From positions 108,875-172,874 of the forward strand of contig NZ_BAEI01000001.1 in NCBI RefSeq assembly GCF_000241325.1: DNA of 64,000 bases. The letters run 5' to 3'. A program made the position numbers and the translations under genes. This document shows, in pieces, positions 18,115 to 26,561 of this stretch (position 1 is its first letter; each line of letters opens with the position of its first letter). The notes below the pieces were generated by a model. The model saw only the letters and a list, made by a program, of their open reading frames with translations. It was not told where the DNA came from and made no database searches. This DNA comes from Gordonia polyisoprenivorans NBRC 16320 = JCM 10675 (GTDB taxonomy: Bacteria > Actinomycetota > Actinomycetes > Mycobacteriales > Mycobacteriaceae).

Positions 18115-19563
18115 ATGAGAACATGTACCCCTGACACACCCATCCGGATCGGCCGCCACCTGCGTTCACTGTTGGCCATATCGATCGCCGCGGCCACCGC
18201 CATTCTCGGCTTCGGCGCGCTGACATCGCCGGTCGCCACGACCGCAACAGCGAGCACACCGACAGCGGCCACCTTCAACCTGTTCATCCCGGGGACCTGG
18301 GAGACCGACGATGCCGCCGATCCCACCTCGGCCACCGGCATGCTCGAACCGGTCGCCAACCGCATCGCCGCCGATCACGGCGCCGGCGCGGTCGTCTACT
18401 TCCTTCCCTACATGGCTCGCGCCTTCGACAACGGGCAGAGTTACGCGACAAGCAAATCCACCGCGGTCGCCAACGCGTCACAGATTCTGCGCGAACACGC
18501 CGCAGTACATCCCGGCGCGAGCTACACCATCACCGGATACAGCCAAGGCGCCGACGCCGCAGGCGATCTCGCCGCCGCCATCGGTCACGGTGACGGTCCG
18601 GTGACCGCAGATCGCGTCCGCGCAGTGGCTTTGCTGGCCGACCCCCGGTCCGGAACCGACGGGGAGCAGACCGTCGGCCCCACCTCGACGGGCACCGGGA
18701 TCGCCGACCCTCGCCCCCAGGGCATGGGTGCGCTCGCGGGCAAGGTGATCACGATCTGCCACCCCGACGATCTGTATTGCTCCATCGACAAGGACCGCAA
18801 TCCCGTTCTCGGGCAGATTGGTTCGGCTCTCGGGACAACCACCGAGGAGACCGAATCGGCTCTCACCCGGACCGCCGACGCGATGAGCACCCTGGCCTCG
18901 CTCGACATGGCCGGAATCGCCGACAACGCCGACCGGCTCCGCGAGAGTCTCGTCGCCGGCGACCTGCGCGCCGCCCACCAGATCTCGGGAACCCTGAACA
19001 ACCAATTGCGCCCGCTGGTGACGCTCGCCGCCGCCATCGATTACGGCACCGTCGCCGACGTTCTCACCGTCATCCCGGATGAGACCGGAATGACCACGGC
19101 CGCAGCCGCACTCGCCCGCATCCTGGATCGCGTCGACATCGAACGCACCGCCGACGTCGTCGGCCGGATTCAGGAACTCAGCTGGTACGTCCTCGGTCGT
19201 CTCACACCCTCCGACGCAGTCCTCACCACCCCCGATGTCACCACCTCGGCAGGCGACGTCGTCGACATCACACGTGAACTCGGCTCCCTGGCGAATGATT
19301 TCGTCACCGGACGCAGTGCCGGTCCGTCCGGTACGCCCTTGGTGTCGACCGAATTGACCGACGCCGCAAGCGCGTTGGCACGCGTCATCGCCGCCCACGC
19401 GATCGCCGACCCGGCGGCGGTCATCACCGACGCGGTCACCGCCGCCGACTTCGCCGCCTCCGACGCACATGTCGACTACCGCTCCTTCGTCGTCGACGAC
19501 CACGGGACCACGGCACTCGACTGGATCGGCACCTGGCTCTCCAGCCGGATCGACGAGACCTGA
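18115..19563 (+). CDS. Secreted PE-PPE/cutinase-like serine hydrolase
   Basis: A 482-residue exported alpha/beta hydrolase. A conventional Sec signal peptide (about residues 15-45, cleavage near ATAS) precedes NLFIPGTWETDD. The nucleophile is Ser143 in ITGYSQGAD; HPDDLYCSID is the likely position of the acid and AHVDYRSFVV near the C-terminus supplies a candidate His. The ~200 residues between them are helical and Ala/Asp/Thr-rich with no recognisable domain. The start ATG follows GGGAGAG. It shares the hydrolase core with the gene at 6797-8590 but lacks the repeat tail. Position between two SipW-type substrates suggests a surface role. The substrate is unknown. Confidence 0.75.
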   Translation: MRTCTPDTPIRIGRHLRSLLAISIAAATAILGFGALTSPVATTATASTPTAATFNLFIPGTWETDDAADPTSATGMLEPVANRIAADHGAGAVVYFLPYMARAFDNGQSYATSKSTAVANASQILREHAAVHPGASYTITGYSQGADAAGDLAAAIGHGDGPVTADRVRAVALLADPRSGTDGEQTVGPTSTGTGIADPRPQGMGALAGKVITICHPDDLYCSIDKDRNPVLGQIGSALGTTTEETESALTRTADAMSTLASLDMAGIADNADRLRESLVAGDLRAAHQISGTLNNQLRPLVTLAAAIDYGTVADVLTVIPDETGMTTAAAALARILDRVDIERTADVVGRIQELSWYVLGRLTPSDAVLTTPDVTTSAGDVVDITRELGSLANDFVTGRSAGPSGTPLVSTELTDAASALARVIAAHAIADPAAVITDAVTAADFAASDAHVDYRSFVVDDHGTTALDWIGTWLSSRIDET

Positions 19564-19624
19564 CCAAGCGATCGGCCCTCCGCATCGGTCGCACACGAAA
19601 ATCACAGCACGAGAAAGAAAGACA

Positions 19625-20251
19625 ATGACACGCGCCACGTCACACCCGGCGTCGTCACGGCACACCCCCACCATCCCCGCGTGGTCGGTGCACACCACCA
19701 ACGACACCGGCCCGGCGACTCCCATCGACCCCGCACCGGCGGGCCCGCCGCCCCGATCACCGATTCTGCGCGTGCTCGAGAACACGATCATGAATGTCCT
19801 CGCCGCCGCAGGCCTTGTGTGCATCGTGCTGGTCATCTGGGCCTTCGTGGGCAACTACTCACTGATCATGTTCAAGACCGGATCGATGTCACCGACGATT
19901 CCGCAGGGATCGCTGGCCCTGGTCCATCAGATACCGGCGTCGGAGATCTCCGTCGGCGACATCGTCACCGTCGATCGTGAGACGGGACGTCCGGTCACCC
20001 ACCGGGTGACCGAGGTCCACCCCCAAGCCGACGGCCACGCGTTGATCGCCATGAAGGGCGACGCCAATCCCAACCCGGATCCGGGCATGTACCGGGTCGC
20101 CGAAGTCCGTGAAGTCGTCTGGCACGCACCAGGACTCGCCAAGGGCGTGGTGTGGCTGGCCAATCCCTACGTACTCGGCACGATCACCATCTGTGCCTCG
20201 CTGCTGGTGCTCTGGGCGTTCTGGCCACGCTCGCCTCGCATCCGCGAGTGA
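19625..20251 (+). CDS. sipW: Signal peptidase I, SipW/ER type
   Basis: A 208-residue membrane serine protease that removes signal peptides. The order is a ~48-residue Pro/Thr-rich cytoplasmic N-terminus, one helix (about 55-78), the catalytic segment FKTGSMSPTI with Ser87, then VTHRV with His126 where ordinary bacterial SPases have Lys, and MKGDANPNPD with Asp146 and Asp152, ending in a second helix (about 182-200). The Ser-His-Asp set is that of SipW, archaeal and ER signal peptidases. It lies between genes for two proteins carrying the matching unusual signal peptides, which are its likely substrates. The symbol follows the Bacillus homologue by type, not by proven orthology. Confidence 0.88.
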   Translation: MTRATSHPASSRHTPTIPAWSVHTTNDTGPATPIDPAPAGPPPRSPILRVLENTIMNVLAAAGLVCIVLVIWAFVGNYSLIMFKTGSMSPTIPQGSLALVHQIPASEISVGDIVTVDRETGRPVTHRVTEVHPQADGHALIAMKGDANPNPDPGMYRVAEVREVVWHAPGLAKGVVWLANPYVLGTITICASLLVLWAFWPRSPRIRE

Positions 20252-20303
20252 GCTGGCCCGCGTCCACCGTCCACCCATCCACCTGCTCGCACCGGAAACC
20301 ACC

Positions 20304-21839
20304 ATGACACGCACCAAGATCGCCGTCGTCCTCGCCGCCATCGCAACCATCGCCGCCGGCATGCTCGCCGTCCAGACCACCGGGGTACTCGCCTCCTGGC
20401 AGTCCGCGATCTGGGGTACCTCGACGTTCGCCCGGGCCGACGTCACCGAGGGGTACGCACGCTCGCTCACCGGTCGGGCCACCATCGATCGCGTCATCAC
20501 CACCGACAACGTCGAGGCCACCCGCGTCACCCACACCCATGACAATCCCGGTACGTCCACCGTCACCGATGTCATCGACACCAGCGGGCTGCTCGGGATC
20601 ACCAGAGCCGAGGGCGCCGGCACGTCGACCGCGAGCTACACCGCCTCCGGAAACGCGACCGGCTCGGCCTCGGCGACGATGAACAGCTTCGAGATCTACG
20701 CGACCGCACTGTCGTCGAGTCGCCGGGTTCAGCTGACCGCGCCGATCAGCGCATCGGCGGTGTGCACCGCCGACAGCGGTCCCACGGTCACCGCACCGGC
20801 GGGCGGCACGATGACCATCGGCAGCACGACGGTTGCGGTCCCCGCCGCAGGCACCTCCACCGACTTCACTGCGCCGATCACCGCCGCACGCCTGCGGGGC
20901 ACGCTGACCAGCTACGCGAGCGTGACCGGGGATTCCGCGCTGTCGGCGCTGCGGCTCCAGATCGGCGAATACGACCTGTTCGGCACCAACTACTGGACCA
21001 TCGATGCACTACTGGTCCGCGCGGAATGCGGATTGGGAGCCGCCCTTCCCGATGTCGACACCTTCGCCGCACCGATGAGCTCCGTCGCCGAGGAGACCCG
21101 CGCGGACGCGGAGTCCAGCACCGCAGAGGCCACCGGCGACGCCGCGGTCGATGACGAGAACACCGAGGAATCCGGTTCGGCACCAAGCGATTCCGTTGCC
21201 GAATCGCCCAGCGGACCCAACACCGTGACCACGGTGCAGCGCGGTGTCCCGTTCGACCTGATCGCCACCGACGGCACCGAGTTGGGTCGCGCCACAGTGC
21301 ATGACGTCGTCTCGACCGCCGGCGACGACGGGATCGTCGTCGCGGTGCGGATGAGCGTCGACACGTCGGCCGAGACCGGTGGTGCACGACTGTCGCGGAT
21401 GTCCGCCGACGATGTCGCACACCTCGTCAGCGGGCGGAGGATCGCTGTCGGATCGGCCGAGACCGACCGGGGCACAATGATTCCGGCCACGCTGCACCCC
21501 GAGAGCACCTACACCGGCTGGTTCGCCTTCACGGTCGGACGCGGCGGCGGCTCGGCGGTGTGGCAGCCCAGCGGCACCGCGGGATGGATGTTCGCGTTGC
21601 CGAGCACGGTGATCGCCCCCGAGATCACCACGCCGGGAACCACTCCCGAGAGTGTCACGCCGGAAGGCACCACTCCCGAAGTCACCGAACCCGAGGTCAC
21701 CACGCCCGACCCGGGTGCCCCCGAAGCCGGGGCAGCCGAGACGACGACGCCGGGCACCGGTGGTGCACCGACGACCGACACGGCAGGATCAACGGTGGGC
21801 ACCGCACGACCAGGGACCACGGACGAGTCCGGCAGCTGA
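20304..21839 (+). CDS. Large SipW-type exported surface protein with Thr/Pro/Glu-rich tail
   Basis: A 511-residue exported protein I do not recognise by name. The N-terminus (RTK, then a hydrophobic core to about residue 32) is followed by ASWQSAIWGTSTF, closely resembling AAWNDSVWGDSQF in the protein at 17306. Two beta-rich regions follow: about 35-240, and about 310-440, where ATDGTELGRATVHDV begins an apparent second domain, separated by an acidic Ser/Glu/Asp-rich linker. The last ~75 residues are TTPE/VTEPE-type repeats. There is no LPXTG or terminal helix, so attachment is unclear. It is the last gene of the signal-peptidase locus. A surface or adhesin role is inference. Confidence 0.68.
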   Translation: MTRTKIAVVLAAIATIAAGMLAVQTTGVLASWQSAIWGTSTFARADVTEGYARSLTGRATIDRVITTDNVEATRVTHTHDNPGTSTVTDVIDTSGLLGITRAEGAGTSTASYTASGNATGSASATMNSFEIYATALSSSRRVQLTAPISASAVCTADSGPTVTAPAGGTMTIGSTTVAVPAAGTSTDFTAPITAARLRGTLTSYASVTGDSALSALRLQIGEYDLFGTNYWTIDALLVRAECGLGAALPDVDTFAAPMSSVAEETRADAESSTAEATGDAAVDDENTEESGSAPSDSVAESPSGPNTVTTVQRGVPFDLIATDGTELGRATVHDVVSTAGDDGIVVAVRMSVDTSAETGGARLSRMSADDVAHLVSGRRIAVGSAETDRGTMIPATLHPESTYTGWFAFTVGRGGGSAVWQPSGTAGWMFALPSTVIAPEITTPGTTPESVTPEGTTPEVTEPEVTTPDPGAPEAGAAETTTPGTGGAPTTDTAGSTVGTARPGTTDESGS

Positions 21840-21880
21840 CCTCCGACGGCACTGGCTTCCGGGGCAGGCACCGTAGCGCC

Positions 21881-24800
21881 TCACTGCCAGTCCCGCGATC
21901 GCGTCCCCACTCGAAGGTCCATGCGCTGCAATCGGTCCGCGACCACGGTGACGGCCCCTTCGGCGTTCTGCACCTTGCCGCGCACCAGCAATGCCGACGC
22001 CGAGGTCGCCAGCTCGCGCTGGCGAATCCACAAGCCCACCGAGCAGACGACGTTGACCATCCCGGTCTCGTCCTCGAGATTGATGAAGGTCACCCCGGAG
22101 GCGGTGGCCGGGCGCTGGCGATGGGTCACCGCCCCGCCCACCAGGACCCGCGACCCGTCGGGTACCGACAGCAGCCCGTCGGCGGGGATCACGCCGAGTG
22201 CGTCGAGCCGCGGACGCAGGTACTGGGTGGGGTATGCCGTCGGGGTCACCCCGGTCGCCCACGCATCGGTCGCGGCCAACTCGACATCGGACAGGCCCGG
22301 CAGGGTCGGGGTCGCCGCCGCCTGATGCAGGTCGAGGTGTTCGGCCCGGGCGCTCGACGCGGCTCCGGCCTCCCACAGGGCCTGGCGTCGGCTCAGCCCG
22401 AAGCAGTCGAACGCGCCCGCACCGGCGAGTCCCTCGAGCTGACGGGTGCTCAACGCGGCACGCCGGGACAGGTCGGTGACCCCGGTGAAATCACCATCGG
22501 CGTTGCGGGCGAGCACGATACGCTCGGCCACCTCCTCGCCGACCCCGCGTACCGCAGCCAGACCGAGCCGCACCTCGAGCCCCGTGTTCTCCAACGTCGC
22601 CTCGGTGAGTGAGCGGTTGATGTCGGGCCGGTGTACCCGCACCCCGTGCCGCCGGGCGTCGGCGACCAGGGACTGCGGTGAGTAGAACCCCATCGGTTGT
22701 GCACGCAGCAACGCTGCGCAGAATGCCGCCGGATGATGCAGCTTGAACCACGACGAATAGAACACCAGCGACGCGAAACTCTGCGAATGGCTCTCGGGGA
22801 AACCGAAATTGGCGAAGGCCGCCATCTTCTCGTAGATGTGGTCGGCGGCCTGCCCGGTGATGCCGTGAGTGCTGCGCATGCCGTCGTAGAACCGTTGACG
22901 CAACCGTTGCATCTTCTCCGGCGAGCGCTTGGAGCCCATCGCCCGGCGCAGCTGATCGGCCTCGGAGGCGTCGAACCCCGCCACGTCCACCGCGAGTTGC
23001 ATGAGTTGCTCCTGAAAGAGCGGAACCCCCAGTGTGCGTTCGAGAGCCCCGAGCATCGACGGGTGTTCGACGGTGACCGGCTCGTCGCCGTTACGACGAC
23101 GGATGTAGGGATGCACCGACCCGCCCTGAATGGGCCCGGGCCGGATCAGCGCCACCTCGACCACGAGATCGTAGAAGCAACGCGGTTTGAGGCGGGGCAG
23201 CGTGGCCATCTGAGCGCGCGACTCGACCTGGAACACCCCCACCGAGTCGGCGCGGCAGAGCATGTCGTAGACGGCTTCCTCGGTGAGATCGAGCTGCGCC
23301 AGATCGACGTGGATGCCCTTGTGCTCGGCAACCAGGTCGATCGCATAGTGCAGCGCCGAGAGCATACCCAGCCCCAGCAGATCGAATTTCACCAGACCGA
23401 TTGCCGCACAGTCATCTTTGTCCCACTGCAGCACACTGCGATCGGCCATCCGGGCCCACTCGGTGGGGCACACGTCGGCGATCGGCCGATCACAGATCAC
23501 CATCCCACCCGAGTGGATACCCAGGTGCCTGGGCATACCGGCGATCTCATCCGCCAGACGCGTGACGTCGGCGGGCGCGTGGTCGGGCATCTTGGCCCAC
23601 GCATCCTGTTGTCCCGGTGCGTATCCCAGGGCGCGCGCCATGTCGCGGACCGAGGACTTGCCGCGATAGGTGATCACATTGGCCACCTGTGCGCTGTAGT
23701 CACGGCCGTACCGGCGATAGACGTACTGGATGGCCTCTTCCCGACGGTCGGACTCGATGTCGACGTCGATGTCGGGCGGGCCGTCACGCTCGGGAGCGAG
23801 GAACCGTTCGAACAACAACTCGTTGGCGACCGGGTCGACATTGGTGATACCCAACGCATAACAGACCGCGGAGTTGGCAGCGCTACCACGCCCCTGACAC
23901 AGGATGTCGGCGCTCTTGCAGAAATCGACGATGTCGGCGACGACCAGGAAATAGCCAGGGAACGTGAGGGTTTCGATGATCGCGAGTTCGTGTTCGATCT
24001 GCCGATAGGCCTGTGGATGTTGCGCAGGCGTGCCGTAACGCCGGAGTGCCCGGGTCATCGTGAGGTGACGCAGCCAGGTGGCCTCGGTATGACCGTCGGG
24101 CACCTCGAAGGGTGGCAGTTGCGGTGCGATCAAACCCAATTCGAAGGCACAGTCGCCGGCGATGTGCACCGCGTTGTCGATGGCCTCCGGATGCGCGGAC
24201 AGCAATCGCGCCATCTCGTCACCGCTGCGCAGATGCGCACCGCCGACCCCGGGCATCCACCCGGCGATGGTGTCGATGTCGGTGCGGGCGCGAACCGCGG
24301 CCATCGCCATCGCCAGACGTCGCTGGGGCGGTCCGGCGAAATGCGCACCGGTGGTGGCCACCGTCGGCAACGCGAACAGACCGGCCAGAGAGGACAATAC
24401 GGCGTTGCGTTCGTCGTCGTCGGGCTGGCCGGTGGCGGTGAGTTCGACGGCCACCCCGTTGCGGCCGTAACGGTCGACGAGATCGCCGAGAGCTTTCTGC
24501 GCGGTCGCACGTCCGCCCCGCTCGAGGGCTCGGCGTACCGACCCCTTACGGCAGCCGGTGAGCACGAGCCAGTGACCGCCGTGGTCGGTCAGCCGGTCGG
24601 GGTCGTAGCGCAGCAGCCCCTTCTCGCCACCGGTCATGTGCGCGTCGGCGATCAGCCGCGAGAGCCTGCGATAGCCCTCGCCGTCTCGGGCCAGGACCAG
24701 CAGGTGCTCGCCCGGCGGGTCGTTGACACCGGTCCGCGCCACGTCGGGCTGCAGGGACAGCTCGGCGCCGAAGACCGTCGGCATCCCGAATTCCCGTGCG

Positions 24801-25138
24801 GCCTCGGCAAATCGGACGACGCCGTAGAAACCGTCGTGGTCGGTGATCGACAAGGCCTTCAGATCGAGGCGCTGCGCCTCGGCGACCATCTCCTCGGGCA
24901 TCGACGCCCCGTCGAGAAAGCTGTAGGCACTGTGCGCGTGCAGTTCGGCATAGGGCACACCCGAGGGCTCACGATCGATCTCGGGCGCGACGTAGGGTCC
25001 ACGTTTGCGCGACCATGCCGGGGAGTCACCACCGTCACCGGGACCGAAGAACTCGCCGGGCCGCTCGCCGGCTCGCGAGCGGCCGGAGAGCACTCGCTCC
25101 ATCTCCGACCAGGTCGGTGGTCCATGGTTCCAACCCAC
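21881..25138 (-). CDS. dnaE2: Error-prone DNA polymerase III alpha subunit DnaE2
   Basis: C-family polymerase (1085 residues) used for damage-induced mutagenic translesion synthesis together with ImuA' and ImuB. The N-terminal PHP domain starts with ELHAHSAYSFLDGAS; the palm carries the catalytic acidic pair in PDIDVDIESD; the C-terminal part has helix-hairpin-helix and OB-type regions. The length is close to other DnaE2 proteins and shorter than replicative DnaE1. A perfect LexA palindrome lies 10 bp before the ATG. It is the homologue of Rv3370c; imuA'-imuB lie about 7-9 kb away on the same strand, also as in M. tuberculosis. Confidence 0.96.
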   Translation of the reverse strand: MGWNHGPPTWSEMERVLSGRSRAGERPGEFFGPGDGGDSPAWSRKRGPYVAPEIDREPSGVPYAELHAHSAYSFLDGASMPEEMVAEAQRLDLKALSITDHDGFYGVVRFAEAAREFGMPTVFGAELSLQPDVARTGVNDPPGEHLLVLARDGEGYRRLSRLIADAHMTGGEKGLLRYDPDRLTDHGGHWLVLTGCRKGSVRRALERGGRATAQKALGDLVDRYGRNGVAVELTATGQPDDDERNAVLSSLAGLFALPTVATTGAHFAGPPQRRLAMAMAAVRARTDIDTIAGWMPGVGGAHLRSGDEMARLLSAHPEAIDNAVHIAGDCAFELGLIAPQLPPFEVPDGHTEATWLRHLTMTRALRRYGTPAQHPQAYRQIEHELAIIETLTFPGYFLVVADIVDFCKSADILCQGRGSAANSAVCYALGITNVDPVANELLFERFLAPERDGPPDIDVDIESDRREEAIQYVYRRYGRDYSAQVANVITYRGKSSVRDMARALGYAPGQQDAWAKMPDHAPADVTRLADEIAGMPRHLGIHSGGMVICDRPIADVCPTEWARMADRSVLQWDKDDCAAIGLVKFDLLGLGMLSALHYAIDLVAEHKGIHVDLAQLDLTEEAVYDMLCRADSVGVFQVESRAQMATLPRLKPRCFYDLVVEVALIRPGPIQGGSVHPYIRRRNGDEPVTVEHPSMLGALERTLGVPLFQEQLMQLAVDVAGFDASEADQLRRAMGSKRSPEKMQRLRQRFYDGMRSTHGITGQAADHIYEKMAAFANFGFPESHSQSFASLVFYSSWFKLHHPAAFCAALLRAQPMGFYSPQSLVADARRHGVRVHRPDINRSLTEATLENTGLEVRLGLAAVRGVGEEVAERIVLARNADGDFTGVTDLSRRAALSTRQLEGLAGAGAFDCFGLSRRQALWEAGAASSARAEHLDLHQAAATPTLPGLSDVELAATDAWATGVTPTAYPTQYLRPRLDALGVIPADGLLSVPDGSRVLVGGAVTHRQRPATASGVTFINLEDETGMVNVVCSVGLWIRQRELATSASALLVRGKVQNAEGAVTVVADRLQRMDLRVGTRSRDWQ

Positions 25139-25148
25139 TCATCGAGCA

Positions 25149-25164
25149 TAGAACATGCGTTCTA
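25149..25164 (-). promoter_or_regulatory. LexA (SOS) box of dnaE2
   Basis: TAGAACATGCGTTCTA is a perfect 6-4-6 palindrome close to the actinobacterial SOS consensus TCGAAC-N4-GTTCGA, with both inner GAAC/GTTC half-sites intact. It lies 10 bp before the dnaE2 ATG, between that start and the def stop. LexA bound here would block dnaE2 until DNA damage. Confidence 0.88.
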
Positions 25165-25189
25165 TTCGCGTCGGTCTTACCTCATCCTC

Positions 25190-25765
25190 TCAACTCTTCG
25201 GCGAGACGGGCCAGTCGTCGGGGTAACGGTCGGCGACCTCATCTCGCATACGTCGCAGCCCCTTGCGCGCCCGGGCGGTGAGCCGATCGCCGAACACCAT
25301 GCCGGCCAGATGATCGGTCTCGTGTTGCAGACACCGGCCCAACAGCCCGCCGGCGGTGATCGTCACCGGCTCGCCGAACTGGTCCTCACCGTGACAGGTG
25401 GCGACCGACGGACGCGACAGGGTGGCGTACGCACCCGGATACGACAGACACCCCTCGTCGTAGTCGACGAGGCGGCGGTCGCGTCCCTCGGGCAGTTCGA
25501 GGCGCGGATTGCAGACAACCCCGGTCCGTCGCGTTCCGGTCTCGTCGCCGCAGTCGTAGATGAAAACCGCGAGGTCCACCCCGATCTGGGCCGCGGCCAG
25601 GCCCGCACCGGCCGCCGCGGTGTTGGTGGCGAACATGTCGGCCAGCAACGTCTGCAATTCCGGGCCGAAGTCGGTCACCGGGCGCGCCTCGCGATGCAAC
25701 ACCGGATCACCCCAGGCGACGATGGGGCGCACGGTTCCGAGCTTCAGCAATTCGGCGATGGGCAT
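25190..25765 (-). CDS. def: Peptide deformylase
   Basis: Metal-dependent hydrolase that removes the formyl group from the initiator methionine of new proteins. All three motifs are intact: GAGLAAAQIG (54-62), EGCLSYP with metal ligand Cys106, and HETDH with His148, Glu149 and His152. ATG 25765 gives a 191-residue protein starting MPIAELLKLG; the frame is open further upstream but that extension is not family-like. The stop codon lies 51 bp before dnaE2, whose LexA box occupies the gap. Confidence 0.95.
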   Translation of the reverse strand: MPIAELLKLGTVRPIVAWGDPVLHREARPVTDFGPELQTLLADMFATNTAAAGAGLAAAQIGVDLAVFIYDCGDETGTRRTGVVCNPRLELPEGRDRRLVDYDEGCLSYPGAYATLSRPSVATCHGEDQFGEPVTITAGGLLGRCLQHETDHLAGMVFGDRLTARARKGLRRMRDEVADRYPDDWPVSPKS

Positions 25766-25899
25766 GCACACAGTTTCCTCCGCCGATGAGCGCACTGTCA
25801 CCCGGGCTCGTCGCACACCGCCGACAGCGCCCTCCAGACCCGCGACAGCGCTCTACCAAGCGCTCTCGACGCGCGGGTGAGCGCCATCGACGCAGACGA

Positions 25900-26421
25900 C
25901 TACTGCCCTGTGGGCGTGAAGAAGATCAATCGATTGCCGAAGGGATCGGGCACTCGGACCTCGTCCCGCCCCGGCTCGTGGACGAGTCCGATCCGCAACG
26001 GGTAGATCGTGCTGTCATGCAGCCGACGCTGCAGAGCAGCGGCGTCGCGCACCCGGATGCGCACCGCACATCCGGGTGTGGCATCGCCGTGGTGCTCGGA
26101 CAGGTGCAGCACGCACCCCTGCCGGGATACCTGGCGATAGAGGGGCATTCCCGGTTCGAAGCGATGCTCCCAGTCCACACCGAATCCGAGGAAGTCGAGA
26201 TAGAAGCGGTCGGCCTCGTCACCGGGAAATGTGCGCACGATCGGAACCGTGATGGGATCGGAGCAATTCTCCGACGCTGCTGCGCACGTGTTCCAGTCGC
26301 GGAAACCCAACTGTGCCGCGACGATTTCGAGCGCGCGTGAATGAGTGATCGTCACGTCCGATTCTGCGAGGCGTGCTCGCAACGTGACGGCCATGGCCTT
26401 GGGGCTGAGGTGGTTGTCCAT
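25900..26421 (-). CDS. Glyoxalase/VOC superfamily protein
   Basis: A 173-residue protein with two parts. The first ~55 residues (AKSLR-like helices, SRALEIVAAQLGFRDWNTCAAA) form a helical module often seen ahead of VOC domains in glyoxalase-related proteins. Residues about 58-170 are a VOC fold: FYLDFLGFGVDWEHRF and the terminal EVRVPDPFGNRLIFF. Members bind small hydrophobic drugs such as bleomycin or act as metal-dependent lyases; the ligand here is unknown. It is a single gene with about 135 bp on each side. Confidence 0.78.
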   Translation of the reverse strand: MDNHLSPKAMAVTLRARLAESDVTITHSRALEIVAAQLGFRDWNTCAAASENCSDPITVPIVRTFPGDEADRFYLDFLGFGVDWEHRFEPGMPLYRQVSRQGCVLHLSEHHGDATPGCAVRIRVRDAAALQRRLHDSTIYPLRIGLVHEPGRDEVRVPDPFGNRLIFFTPTGQ

Positions 26422-26561
26422 GAGACGACTCCTGGTGCGGCGGTGGTCGATACGTCAGTGATCGAAGGTCGGGTTCTCCATTGCGATCACCGTACCCACC
26501 GCGACAGCGCGCTCGGCATCATGGCGGGCGCTGTCGGCGTCGTGCCGGGCGCCGTCGACGA

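Noticed and set aside
22697..25789. A 1030-codon open frame on the plus strand opposite dnaE2
   Set aside because: High-GC coding DNA leaves long open frames on the opposite strand; the translation is low-complexity His/Arg/Gly-rich and matches no family, whereas dnaE2 is unmistakable.
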